Source: JBHELB01 sp041859045 (GTDB lineage Bacteria > Hydrogenedentota > Hydrogenedentia > Hydrogenedentales > SLHB01). Taken from it: 20,762 nucleotides of DNA. The stretch spans positions 1-20,762 of the forward strand of contig JBHELB010000062.1 in NCBI GenBank assembly GCA_041859045.1, written 5' to 3'. The notes below the pieces were generated by a model. The model had not been told where the DNA came from, made no database searches, and saw only the letters and a list, made by a program, of their open reading frames with translations. Within the stretch, counting starts at the first letter, position 1, and every line of letters starts with the position of its first letter. The translations under genes were made by a program, and so were the position numbers. Below are positions 7,167 through 15,552 of the stretch, in pieces.

Positions 7167-9176
7167 TCAGGACGCATCGCCGAAGAACAACGTGCCCATA
7201 CGGCCGTCCGCGTGGATTTGCTGATTCCCGGTCCAGACCTGCCGGTGTTCCGGTTGACCGCCGGCGGCATAAACGCCGAACACGAGATCGAAGCCGATCG
7301 CGTTACCTGGCGTGCAGTCGGGAGCATCCGCAGCGTCCGATGCGATCAGCGCAGACCACGGCAACGCGATGGATAGACGCGACGTCGCACCTTGAGCGTC
7401 GACACGCACCTCGGCTTGCGCCGGATCCATCTCGCCGCGCACGATGCGCGCTGCTTGCGCGGGATCAGGGGTCGGTTCCGCGTGAAACATCACCATGGCG
7501 TCGTGATAGCCCGGCGCGAGGTCGTCTTCACGGTCGCGCAGATCGAGCAGCAGGTCCAGATACCACGGCGCGGACGCGGTTGGCCGCGCCTCATCGGGCC
7601 GCGCGTCGTCGAACGCGACGCAGCAGTAGAAGCGGTCGTCCGTGTAGCCGGTCCAGGCGCGCGCGGTGTACACCGGCATCGTATCGCCGTCCTCCTTCAC
7701 CTTCACCGAACGCACGACGATCGGCGCTTCGCGATCCGCTTTCTTCCAGAGTGCATCGACCCCATCGACGCGGTGGCACAGCGCCACGCCGAATTGAAAC
7801 GCCTCTATGCGCGGTCCCGTCAGATCGTGAACTTCCGCATGGACCTGCATCAGTGCGGGGAAGGCCTCCGTGGCGGGCAGCGTGATCTGCTTCACGACGC
7901 GTTGGAACGGTTCGTCGACGCCGACTTCGACCGGGACTTGCCCGGTCTCGTGAGCGGATTCGAGGACGAGTCGAACGCGGGCCTGTGCCGCGGTGTCGGC
8001 GAGATTGTGAAACGCTCCCCGGACGACGATGCCCTCGGCGGCGCGGCGCACGGGCTGAAGCTCGAGTGCCATGCGGCCAAAGGTCGGATCGAACCGTGCG
8101 GCCGTCTCGCGCAGTTGCACGCGGATCGGGATGTTCTGCGGGCATTTCGGTTCGCATTTACCACAGGCGATGCAATAGGTCGCCTTGCCCGCGGAGTGTT
8201 CGTACATACGTTTCGCGAGATCGCTCATGCCGTAGACGCGATCGTAGTTCACCGCCAGAAAATTGCGCGCGATCTCGACGCCCGACGGGCACGGCATACA
8301 ATAGTTGCAGCCCGTGCAGTAGAGATCGGCCAGTCCTTGCAGGCGCGACAGCTCGGTGTCCACCCGGGCGCGTTCGGGCGCGGTGAGCGGCTCGGGACGT
8401 GCCGCGACGGCGGCGTTTTGCTCGAGTTGTTCGATGGTGCTCATGCCCGAGATCGCGAGCGTTACGTTGGGATTCGACAGTACGAACCGCAGCGCCGTCT
8501 CCGGCGTCGATGCCCCCTCCAGCAGTTCGGAAAAGGCCCCGCCGCCGCTGCGTAGACGTCCGCCCCCGACCGGGCCCATGACGATGACGCCTAACCCCAT
8601 TTCCGCCACGTCCGGTAACGCTTCTTCGAGTGTTCGATCGATCAGGTTGTACTGCAGCGTGACGGCGGCAAATTCACCCGAGCCCGCGATTTCGCGAAGC
8701 GCGTCCGCGTTGTCGTGGAACGAGAAGCAGATCCGCCGAACGAGTCCCTGCGCGTGTGCGCGTTTCATCCACGACAGCATGCCGGACTCTGGTTTTACCC
8801 AAGCGTCCCACATCTTCTTGTTCATCCCGTGAAAGTTGTAGATGTCGATTGCCGGGATGCCGAGCAGGCTTAGGGAGTTCTCGAGGTTTTTCCACCAAGC
8901 GCGTTCGTCCGCGCCAAAGTAGTGGTTCTTGGTCGAAACATAGATGCGCTCGCCTGTCCAGCGCCGCAGCGCCTCGCCCACGATGGGCTGGCTGAGCTGG
9001 TGGCAATAGCCCACCGCCGTGTCGACATAGTTCACGCCGAGCTCGAACGCTCGGTGAAGCAAGGCAATCGAGGCCTCATGGTCCGGGCGGCCGTCGGGGG
9101 CCTCTGGCAGGCGCATGGCCCCAAAACCCAGGCGGGAAAGCTCATACCCTGTTCGTCCCAACGCTCGGTAAATCAT
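7167..9176 (-). CDS. Aldo/keto reductase with two [4Fe-4S] motifs fused to a CBM9-like domain
   Basis: A 669-residue protein with three parts. Residues 1-265 form an aldo/keto reductase barrel: LGFGAMRLPE near the start and a catalytic tetrad at D52, Y57, K83, H116. Residues 287-345 hold two ferredoxin-type clusters: C287, C290, C293, C296-P, then C335, C338, C341, C345-P. This AKR-ferredoxin arrangement is a known subfamily. Residues about 385-480 are an extra beta-rich segment, and 490-669 closely follow a CBM9/DOMON-like sugar-binding pattern (DRFYCCVAFDD, DLLLDLRDRE, LSIALPWSAL, PGNAIGFDLVFGV, MGTLFFG). No signal peptide is visible, so the whole protein, sugar-binding-like domain included, should be cytoplasmic. 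The ATG is preceded by AGAGAG. The substrate is unknown; a sugar or sugar-derived carbonyl would fit the fused domain and the adjacent DUF4838 gene, as inference. Confidence 0.87.
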   Translation of the reverse strand: MIYRALGRTGYELSRLGFGAMRLPEAPDGRPDHEASIALLHRAFELGVNYVDTAVGYCHQLSQPIVGEALRRWTGERIYVSTKNHYFGADERAWWKNLENSLSLLGIPAIDIYNFHGMNKKMWDAWVKPESGMLSWMKRAHAQGLVRRICFSFHDNADALREIAGSGEFAAVTLQYNLIDRTLEEALPDVAEMGLGVIVMGPVGGGRLRSGGGAFSELLEGASTPETALRFVLSNPNVTLAISGMSTIEQLEQNAAVAARPEPLTAPERARVDTELSRLQGLADLYCTGCNYCMPCPSGVEIARNFLAVNYDRVYGMSDLAKRMYEHSAGKATYCIACGKCEPKCPQNIPIRVQLRETAARFDPTFGRMALELQPVRRAAEGIVVRGAFHNLADTAAQARVRLVLESAHETGQVPVEVGVDEPFQRVVKQITLPATEAFPALMQVHAEVHDLTGPRIEAFQFGVALCHRVDGVDALWKKADREAPIVVRSVKVKEDGDTMPVYTARAWTGYTDDRFYCCVAFDDARPDEARPTASAPWYLDLLLDLRDREDDLAPGYHDAMVMFHAEPTPDPAQAARIVRGEMDPAQAEVRVDAQGATSRLSIALPWSALIASDAADAPDCTPGNAIGFDLVFGVYAAGGQPEHRQVWTGNQQIHADGRMGTLFFGDAS

Positions 9177-9269
9177 ATCCCGTCTCTCTTTTCTTGGAAT
9201 TCCGCGACGACACCGGCGAACCTATTGTTGTCTTATTCTTTCATACGAAAGCCACCGAGATCGAGGCCG

Positions 9270-9298
9270 TTGACGCGGGATGGGCGGCGTGGTAGGGT
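9270..9298 (+). promoter_or_regulatory. Candidate promoter for the short unknown gene at 9438
   Basis: TTGACG (9270-9275, 5/6 match) and TAGGGT (9293-9298, 3/6 match) are 17 bases apart in the 261-base divergent gap between the reductase and the unknown gene. The leader would be about 130 bases. The rest of this gap has only a small inverted repeat, CTTTC/GAAAG (9238-9251). Confidence 0.3.
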
Positions 9299-9437
9299 TT
9301 GGGCGGGGGACACGGCGCTTGTGCATGCTTTTCAGGACGAAACGGGCGGTGCGCAGTGTTTCAGTAACGACGAGAGGTAGCGCCAGAAATGTTTGGTGCA
9401 TCCGTCGATACCGGGCGTGAACCGGAGGGTCTCGACC

Positions 9438-9914
9438 GTGCACGCCGATTTTAGCGAACCATCGCGGGCGGCATCTTACTTGGCCGAGGGATTGCGAGCG
9501 CAGTTTCCCGAGGCCGAGTTTGAGGTCGTGGCGTGCGATCCCGTGACCCAACGGTTTCGGTCAATGGTCTGCGGAAGCCGGGAATTGCCGCTCATTCTCG
9601 AGGGGATGTGCCGGGGGTTTCCGGGCGCGTCGGTGGACTACGAGCCCAAGCATCCCTACGGCATGGTGGGCGCGATTTTCAGCGCGGAGCACCGGTTTAA
9701 CAACCCTTCCGCAAGTTCGCATAGCGCGCAGCGTCACAAGCCTCCGGTGGTGACCAAGCAGGACGGGCGTTACGTGCGGGTGATCCTGAGGCGAGTGAAG
9801 GAAGAGGAAATACTCCTCGGCTCGCGAACGATCGTGCCGCAAAATACCGCCGCGATAGAGCCGGAAGGCGGGGAACAGAGTGGAAATCTGTGGCGGGATC
9901 GTAGCCCGTTTTGA
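9438..9914 (+). CDS. Protein of unknown function, 158 residues
   Basis: I do not recognise this family. The GTG start at 9438 is chosen because GGAGGG (9424-9429) lies eight bases ahead; upstream TTG/GTG codons at 9393, 9396 and 9417 lack such a site. The product is soluble with no signal peptide or membrane helix. Residues 1-85 look like an alpha/beta fold (ASYLAEGLRAQFPEAEFEVV, then SRELPLILEGMCRGFPGASV), 86-110 is a polar linker, and 110-140 is a charged strand-rich segment (GRYVRVILRRVKEEEILLGS). It stands alone between a divergent reductase and a convergent PAP2-GT39 gene with an 11-base gap. The main doubt is whether it is a real gene, given the many shadow frames in this GC-rich DNA; the ribosome binding site supports it. 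Confidence 0.55.
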   Translation: MHADFSEPSRAASYLAEGLRAQFPEAEFEVVACDPVTQRFRSMVCGSRELPLILEGMCRGFPGASVDYEPKHPYGMVGAIFSAEHRFNNPSASSHSAQRHKPPVVTKQDGRYVRVILRRVKEEEILLGSRTIVPQNTAAIEPEGGEQSGNLWRDRSPF

Positions 9915-9925
9915 CCGGCCTTCGC

Positions 9926-12094
9926 TCAAAATTCCGTTGTGTTGGCGGTCCAGTCGTACCCTGAGTATTGAAATAACCGGCTAATCGTGTACGTCTTTAC
10001 CAGCACGGGACCGCGCCAGATTTCCACCGTTTCGAGATACTCGCCCTGTTTAAATGCGCCGCGCTGGAGCATCCCTTCGATGAAGAGCCGCGCCCGGCTC
10101 TCGTCGCCGCCGGTGACGAAAATGCCGTCCTTGCCCACGAGCCGGTTCCAGCCTCCCCAGAGGTCATACTGGTTGAGGCGGCGGTCGCCGAAGCTCATGC
10201 AATACGTCCTCGGACGTCCGGGGGTGTAGAACGCGGCCAGCGCGGTCATCTGATAGCGGTCGCTGAAGATAAACGGCGCAAGCGTCTTTTCGGAACCCTC
10301 ATATTTTGAGAGCGCTTGACCCAGTTCCCGGCCTCCGACCAATTCATTCGTCGGGTCCTTGCCGGGGGCAATCTCCAGTCCTCCTGGGAGGTAGAGCCGG
10401 TCCTCGCGCGCCTGCGGCGGGGCGAACTGCGGACTAAGGGTATACGCCAGCGACGTCGAGCGAACCGCCACACCCAGCACGCAGCCCAACGCCAGCGCGG
10501 CAAAGAGCCAGCCCGTGGCGCGGCGCGAACGCTCTTGCGTGGTCCAAAGCGCGCCCAAGGCGCAGGCTGCCGCGGGATATGCGGCTACCGGCCAGTTCGC
10601 CTGGGGGCGATGGGTCAAGGAGATTAGGGCATACCCGCCGAAGACCACGAGCGCGGCCAGGGACAGCAGCGCCATGTCACGGTCCTCGCGAAAACGCCGG
10701 GTCGTCTTCCACGCCGCCCAGGCGAGGAAGCCAAAGAGCAACGGCGAGACCAATCCCGCCTGTGCGCCGACATATTCGAACACGCGCCCGACAGATTTGA
10801 CGGAGAGGCCCGATTCATCTGCGCCGATCGCGGCGGTATGGCGCAACGAGACCCAGTCGTGGGCGTAGTTCCAGTAGAGCACCCCCGAGAGACACGCCAA
10901 CGAAATCAGCACCGCCACATACGGCTGCGGACGGCGCAGCCAGCGTCGGTCGAGAAGCAGCAGATACAGCGCGAACACGAGGTAGGCGAAGGCCATCGTG
11001 TATTTCGACAGCATGCCGAGGCCAAGCGCGAGCCCGGTGAGCAGCCACATGCCGCGGTCGCCGTTGACCGCGCGGTGGAACGTGTAGAGCGCGGCTGTCC
11101 AGCACGCGATCAGGAGCGGATCGATGGTCATCAGCACCGAGCCTACCCAAGAGAACGGCATCGCCATCAGGGCGGCCACCGCGATGAGGCCCGCGCGCTC
11201 GCGCCGGGTAATACGTACCGTGAGCGCGTGGATCAGGGCCAGCGTCAACGACGACAACAGCACTGCGCCCGAGCGGATGGCCCATTCTTTGTTTCCGCCC
11301 GCGCCGGCGAGAAGCCCGATTACGTACGCAATCATCGGCGGTTTGCTGTAGTAACTGAGGTCGAGCCGCCGCGACCAGTCCCAATACTGCGCTTCGTCGC
11401 CCGCGAGGGTGAAGCCGTTGGTGTGAACGAAAAGGAAGTTCATGAGTGTCCACGCCGCCAGCAGCACGTAGAGCGTCTTTCGCTCCGGCGACAAAGGAGT
11501 GGTTTCAGGAGGAGAGGTCGGCTCCGGTCCGCAAATACGCCGTACGACGCGTCGCGATAGCCACACCGCGCCGAACGCGCAGCATAACCCCCAGCCATAT
11601 CCCCCCAGCACGTCGCCGGGATAGTGGTTACCGGTGTAGACGCGCGAAAAACCGACCGCCAGCGCCAGCGGGACCGTTACATACAGCGTTTGGGGCGTGA
11701 TGGTCGCCAATGTGCCCGCTATCGCCGCCACGTTGGCGGCATGGCTGGAAGGAAAGGCATTGCTCTTGCGCGGATCCACCGCATAGTTGGCCGGATTATA
11801 GACCTGCCATTCGTTGCCCCGATGCAGGTTGACGCCCTCAATCTCCGCATAAGGACGGCGCTCGTCGAAAAGATTCTTGAGCACCCGCTCGCTGCCCGCG
11901 TCGGAGCAGCCCAGCGCGATGATCAGGGCTAGAATCGCCGTGCGTACGCGGCGATTGCCGAAATACAGCGCCAACGCCACCGCGACAATGCCGGGAATGA
12001 CGATGTAGTCTTTGTCCGAAAACACCGGAACGACGCGGTCGAGCCACGGTGTTTTCAGGGTGGAATTCACGAATCGAAACAAGGCCGTATTCAT
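9926..12094 (-). CDS. PAP2-family phosphatase fused to a GT39 (ArnT/PMT-like) glycosyltransferase
   Basis: A 722-residue integral membrane protein with two enzymes in one chain. Residues 1-185 are a PAP2 lipid phosphatase: K73-x6-R80-P81, P115-S-S-H118, and S150-R-x5-H157-x3-D161, all three motifs complete. After a Pro-rich linker (190-204), residues 205-590 form a multi-helix GT-C enzyme with the first-loop acidic pair D233-E234 followed by YWDWSRRLDLSYYSKPP, and a later DP (325-326). The C-terminal 130 residues are a soluble, probably periplasmic domain with FIFSDRYQMTALAAFYTPG and GDRRLNQYDLWGGW, a pattern of the GT39 family. GT39 enzymes transfer a sugar from a polyprenyl-phosphate carrier; PAP2 enzymes dephosphorylate lipid or polyprenyl diphosphates. 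A link through carrier recycling is inference. The -10 box lies only seven bases ahead of the ATG and there is no ribosome binding site. Confidence 0.88.
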   Translation of the reverse strand: MNTALFRFVNSTLKTPWLDRVVPVFSDKDYIVIPGIVAVALALYFGNRRVRTAILALIIALGCSDAGSERVLKNLFDERRPYAEIEGVNLHRGNEWQVYNPANYAVDPRKSNAFPSSHAANVAAIAGTLATITPQTLYVTVPLALAVGFSRVYTGNHYPGDVLGGYGWGLCCAFGAVWLSRRVVRRICGPEPTSPPETTPLSPERKTLYVLLAAWTLMNFLFVHTNGFTLAGDEAQYWDWSRRLDLSYYSKPPMIAYVIGLLAGAGGNKEWAIRSGAVLLSSLTLALIHALTVRITRRERAGLIAVAALMAMPFSWVGSVLMTIDPLLIACWTAALYTFHRAVNGDRGMWLLTGLALGLGMLSKYTMAFAYLVFALYLLLLDRRWLRRPQPYVAVLISLACLSGVLYWNYAHDWVSLRHTAAIGADESGLSVKSVGRVFEYVGAQAGLVSPLLFGFLAWAAWKTTRRFREDRDMALLSLAALVVFGGYALISLTHRPQANWPVAAYPAAACALGALWTTQERSRRATGWLFAALALGCVLGVAVRSTSLAYTLSPQFAPPQAREDRLYLPGGLEIAPGKDPTNELVGGRELGQALSKYEGSEKTLAPFIFSDRYQMTALAAFYTPGRPRTYCMSFGDRRLNQYDLWGGWNRLVGKDGIFVTGGDESRARLFIEGMLQRGAFKQGEYLETVEIWRGPVLVKTYTISRLFQYSGYDWTANTTEF

Positions 12095-12101
12095 GCGCGC
12101 G

Positions 12102-12130
12102 AGTATAGCGGTGTGTCAAGAACGGTACAA
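12102..12130 (-). promoter_or_regulatory. Candidate promoter of the PAP2-GT39 gene, possibly leaderless
   Basis: On the minus strand TATACT (plus 12102-12107, 5/6) has TTGTAC (plus 12125-12130, 3/6) 17 bases upstream. Only CGCGCGC separates the -10 box from the ATG at 12094, so transcription would start at or next to the start codon. No Shine-Dalgarno sequence is present, which agrees with a leaderless message. The same CGCTATACT string occurs before mdh. Confidence 0.4.
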
Positions 12131-12186
12131 CTTCGTGTCACGTCATCTGGAAATTTCGCGGAGGCCGGTCCATCCGCATCCGTGCG

Positions 12187-15100
12187 CTACAATTCGCCCA
12201 TCCACGCAAGGAGTTCGATCACGGCGCGCACGGGGTCTCGCTGCGATTCGCCAAGCGCAACGGTCATGGAGGGGGTTTGAGCCCAGGCGAAACTCACTCG
12301 TTGCCCCAGGCGTTGCTGCAGCGCCGAGCGCGTGGGGCGGGCAAGCGAGTGCCCACTGGCAAAATCGAGCACGACGCTCTCCGCCGAAGCCGTGACGCGC
12401 GTAATACCAAGGTCCGCCGCAAGCGCGCGCGCGCGCATCAACTCCAGCAGGCGCATGACCGGCCCCGGCGGACGCCCAAAACGGTCCGTGAGTTCCTGCG
12501 TCATTTCATCGATCTCGTCGAGCGCTTTGAGGCTCGCGATGCGCTTGTACAGCGTGATCTTTTGCGACTCGCTGGGCACGTAATCCTCGGGGATGTGTGC
12601 ATCGACCGACACTTCGAACGGCGGCAGCACGCGCCGCACGATGGGCTCGCCTTTGATCTCTGCCACGGCCTCGGATACGAGCTGCGTATAGGTGTCGAAG
12701 CCGACGGCCTCAATATGCCCATGCTGCTCGCCGCCCAGAATATTGCCGCACCCGCGAATCTCGAGGTCGCGCATGGCGATGCGAAAACCCGAGCCGAGCG
12801 TGGAGAACTCCTCGAGCGCCTTGAGCCGTTTCATCGCGTCTTCCGACGGAACGCGGTCTCCCGGCACAAGGAGATAGGCGAACGCACGATGCTTGTAGCG
12901 CCCCACACGCCCGCGCAGTTGGTACAGTTCGGCAAGGCCGAAGCGGTCCGCATTGTTGATAATGATCGTGTTCGCGTTGGGGATGTCGATGCCCGATCCG
13001 ATGATCGTCGTGCAGACCAGGATGTCGCTTTCATGGCGAATAAACGACGTCATCACTTGTTCAAGCACGTGATCCGGCATTTGGCCGTGGCCGATGCCAA
13101 TCCGCGCCTTAGGCACGAGCTTTTGCACGATTTGCGCCATGGCTTCGATCGTTTGCACGCGATTGTGCACAAAAAACACCTGGCCCTGTCGCGCAAGTTC
13201 GCGCTCGATCGCCTCGCGCACGAGGTCTTCGTCGAAATTGTCAATGCACGTGTGCACGGGCAGCCGGTCGTTCGGCGCGGTGTTGATGAGGCTCAGGTCG
13301 CGCACACCCATCAGCGATAGATTTAGCGTGCGAGGAATCGGCGTCGCGGACAACGTAAGCACGTCCACCAGCGTCCGCAATTGCTTGAGGCGCTCCTTTT
13401 GCGCCACGCCGAAGCGTTGTTCCTCGTCGATGATGACAAGGCCGAGGTTGTGGAAGTGGATGTCCTTGGACGTGAGCCGGTGCGTGCCGACGACGATATC
13501 GACTTCGCCCACGCTCGCCTTTTCGATCGCCTCTTTAATTTCCTTCGGTGTACGGAATCGGCTGAGCATGGCGATGCGCACGGGGAAATCCGCCATGCGC
13601 TCGCTAAACGTCAGGTAATGCTGCTCCGCCAGCACGGTCGTCGGCGCCAGCACCGCAACCTGCTTGCCGTCCATCACCGCCTTGAACGCGGCGCGCAGCG
13701 CCACCTCCGTCTTGCCAAAGCCCACGTCGCCGCAGATGAGCCGGTCCATGGGGCGCTCCGACTCCATGTCGCGTTTCACTTCCTGAATGGCGCGGAGTTG
13801 GTCCGGCGTTTCGTCGTATTCGAAGGCGTCCTCGAACTCCCGCTGCCAGGGCGTGTCGGGCATGAACGCGTGCCCTTCGCGGCTTTGCCGCGCGGCGTAG
13901 AGACGCAGCAGGTCCTCGGCCATGTCCTTGACGGCCTTCTTGACCCGCGCCCGCGTCTTGGCCCATGTGGCTCCGCCGATGCGGTCAATCTTCGGCAGCG
14001 CGCCCTCGCCGCTCGAATACTTCTGCACCATATCGATGTGCGCCACCGGCACGTACAGCGTGTCGCCGCCCGAATATTGCAGCGCGAGAAAGTCGCCCGA
14101 CTTGCCCGAGAACCGTTTGAGCCCGAGGTAACGCCCGATGCCGTGCACCGCATGCACGACGTAGTCGCCGGAGCGCAGATCGCCGAACGCCGTGATCGCT
14201 TCGCCCGCCTCGAAACGCCGCCGCGCGCGGCGGACGTAATGCCGTCCGAAGATCTCGCGCTCGCTGAAGGCCGCGAGACGATCGTCTGACGATACAAATC
14301 CCGCGCGCAACGCACCGACATCGACATGCTGCGGAAAACGGTCCGGCCCGGGACGATAGCCTTGTTCCTCGAGAAGTTCGAGCAGGCGCTGGCGCTCGCC
14401 GCTGTTGTTGCAGTAGATCGCGACGGTGAAGTCGTCCTGTTGCCACTGGGCAAGCTCTGCCCAGAAACGCTCCGTCTGCCCCTGCCAGCCCGTCACCGAA
14501 CGCACGGTCGTCGTCATTCGCGGCACACCGGCGATGGGCGCATGAGGCACTTGCGCGATGTACAGCCGCCGTTGCGCCGCCATCCGCTCGCGCAGGGCGT
14601 TCCAGGCCAGCGCGTACGGCGAATGCGCCAGCGCGCGTTCCGCTGCTGCTGCTTCCTCGTCCACCGCCGCCGGTTCGTCGATAACAATCAGCGTGTCGGA
14701 CGGCAGGTAATCCAGCAGCGTCGCCGCTTTGCTTGTCGCGTCCGATACGAGCAGGCGCTTTTCCGAGCGCGGGCCAATGACCGCTTCATCAACCGAACGC
14801 ACGCTGCGCTGGGTTTCGGGTTCGAACACGCGAATCGAATCCACCTCGTCGCCGAAGAACTCGATGCGGTAAGGCAGGTCCGCCGCCGCAGGGAAAAGAT
14901 CGAGAATTCCGCCGCGCACACTCATTTGTCCGCGCCGCTCGACCATCAACTCGCGCTCGTAGCCCATCGCGCTGAGCCGCTCGATCAGGTGTTCGAGGTC
15001 GTACTCGGCCCGGCAGCGCAGACTCAAGGTATTTTGTGCAAGCCGTTCGGGCTCGACGACGCGCTGGAGCAGCGATCGCACCGGCGCGACGACGTGCGCC

Positions 15101-15441
15101 GTCGGGTGCGCGGACAAGGCCGCCGCAAGGGCCTGGAGCGTGCTCAGTCGTTCGGCGACGATATCGTCGGCGGGCTCCATGGCGTCCGTCGGTAGCGTTT
15201 CCCAGGCGGGAAACAGGAAGGCGCGCTCCGGGCCGGTAAATGTGCAGAGGTCTTCGTGCAGCCCCTCGCTTTCGATGCGGCCTGGAGTGATGAATAGCGC
15301 GGGACGCCCGAGGCGTTCGGCGGTCTGAAGGCCGGTCAGGGTCTTCGCGCTGCCCCACGGTCCGACAAGATCAACCGCAGCGCCCGCCCCTTCAAGGGCG
15401 CGCGCCAGAACATCGGTAATCTGAAGCGACGGCAGTTGCAT
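12187..15441 (-). CDS. mfd: Transcription-repair coupling factor Mfd
   Basis: A 1084-residue ATP-dependent DNA translocase that removes RNA polymerase stalled at DNA damage and recruits UvrA. Length is close to the usual 1100-1150. The N-terminal UvrB-homology module retains a Walker-A-like but degenerate GPWGSAKT (27-34) and VRGGILDLFP (about 175-184). The polymerase-interacting domain lies around 420-490 (GDYVVHAVHGIGRYLG). The RecG-like motor has Walker A GDVGFGKTE (571-579), DEEQ (672-675), LSATPIPRT (698-706) and the motif VI-like RGRVGR (843-848). The translocation motif GCGNILGGEQHGHIEAVGF (897-915) and the C-terminal TRCF domain follow. All motor motifs are intact. There is no good ribosome binding site before the ATG. 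It lies 111 bases after rpsD, with a terminator candidate between, so it probably has its own start of transcription. Confidence 0.96.
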   Translation of the reverse strand: MQLPSLQITDVLARALEGAGAAVDLVGPWGSAKTLTGLQTAERLGRPALFITPGRIESEGLHEDLCTFTGPERAFLFPAWETLPTDAMEPADDIVAERLSTLQALAAALSAHPTAHVVAPVRSLLQRVVEPERLAQNTLSLRCRAEYDLEHLIERLSAMGYERELMVERRGQMSVRGGILDLFPAAADLPYRIEFFGDEVDSIRVFEPETQRSVRSVDEAVIGPRSEKRLLVSDATSKAATLLDYLPSDTLIVIDEPAAVDEEAAAAERALAHSPYALAWNALRERMAAQRRLYIAQVPHAPIAGVPRMTTTVRSVTGWQGQTERFWAELAQWQQDDFTVAIYCNNSGERQRLLELLEEQGYRPGPDRFPQHVDVGALRAGFVSSDDRLAAFSEREIFGRHYVRRARRRFEAGEAITAFGDLRSGDYVVHAVHGIGRYLGLKRFSGKSGDFLALQYSGGDTLYVPVAHIDMVQKYSSGEGALPKIDRIGGATWAKTRARVKKAVKDMAEDLLRLYAARQSREGHAFMPDTPWQREFEDAFEYDETPDQLRAIQEVKRDMESERPMDRLICGDVGFGKTEVALRAAFKAVMDGKQVAVLAPTTVLAEQHYLTFSERMADFPVRIAMLSRFRTPKEIKEAIEKASVGEVDIVVGTHRLTSKDIHFHNLGLVIIDEEQRFGVAQKERLKQLRTLVDVLTLSATPIPRTLNLSLMGVRDLSLINTAPNDRLPVHTCIDNFDEDLVREAIERELARQGQVFFVHNRVQTIEAMAQIVQKLVPKARIGIGHGQMPDHVLEQVMTSFIRHESDILVCTTIIGSGIDIPNANTIIINNADRFGLAELYQLRGRVGRYKHRAFAYLLVPGDRVPSEDAMKRLKALEEFSTLGSGFRIAMRDLEIRGCGNILGGEQHGHIEAVGFDTYTQLVSEAVAEIKGEPIVRRVLPPFEVSVDAHIPEDYVPSESQKITLYKRIASLKALDEIDEMTQELTDRFGRPPGPVMRLLELMRARALAADLGITRVTASAESVVLDFASGHSLARPTRSALQQRLGQRVSFAWAQTPSMTVALGESQRDPVRAVIELLAWMGEL

Positions 15442-15474
15442 GGTGGAAGTAACGGCCCTACGGCCTCAAATAGA

Positions 15475-15508
15475 CTGGGGAAACCCCCTCGAAAGAGGGT
15501 TTCCCCAG
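15475..15508 (-). terminator. Hairpin terminator candidate between rpsD and mfd
   Basis: CTGGGGAAA (15475-15483) pairs with TTTCCCCAG (15500-15508), and CCCTC (15486-15490) pairs with GAGGG (15495-15499) around a GAAA loop. That is 14 base pairs with a two-base bulge. On the minus strand it follows rpsD by about 45 bases; the downstream tract TCTATTTG is only moderately T-rich, so efficiency may be partial. Confidence 0.6.
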
Positions 15509-15552
15509 GAAAATACCTGCCAGAATCCCGTGACGAATCGCGGGAACTGGAA

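Noticed and set aside
7392..8555. Plus-strand frame of 387 codons opposite the reductase
   Set aside because: It mirrors the Fe-S reductase, whose motifs are clear, and its own product has no recognisable domain or ribosome binding site.
12102..12120. TTGACA close to TATACT on the minus strand as a promoter pair
   Set aside because: The two hexamers are only six bases apart, far too close to act together; TTGTAC at 17 bases was preferred.
12277..15195. Several long plus-strand frames opposite mfd
   Set aside because: All are antisense to intact Mfd motor motifs and show low-complexity Arg/His-rich composition.
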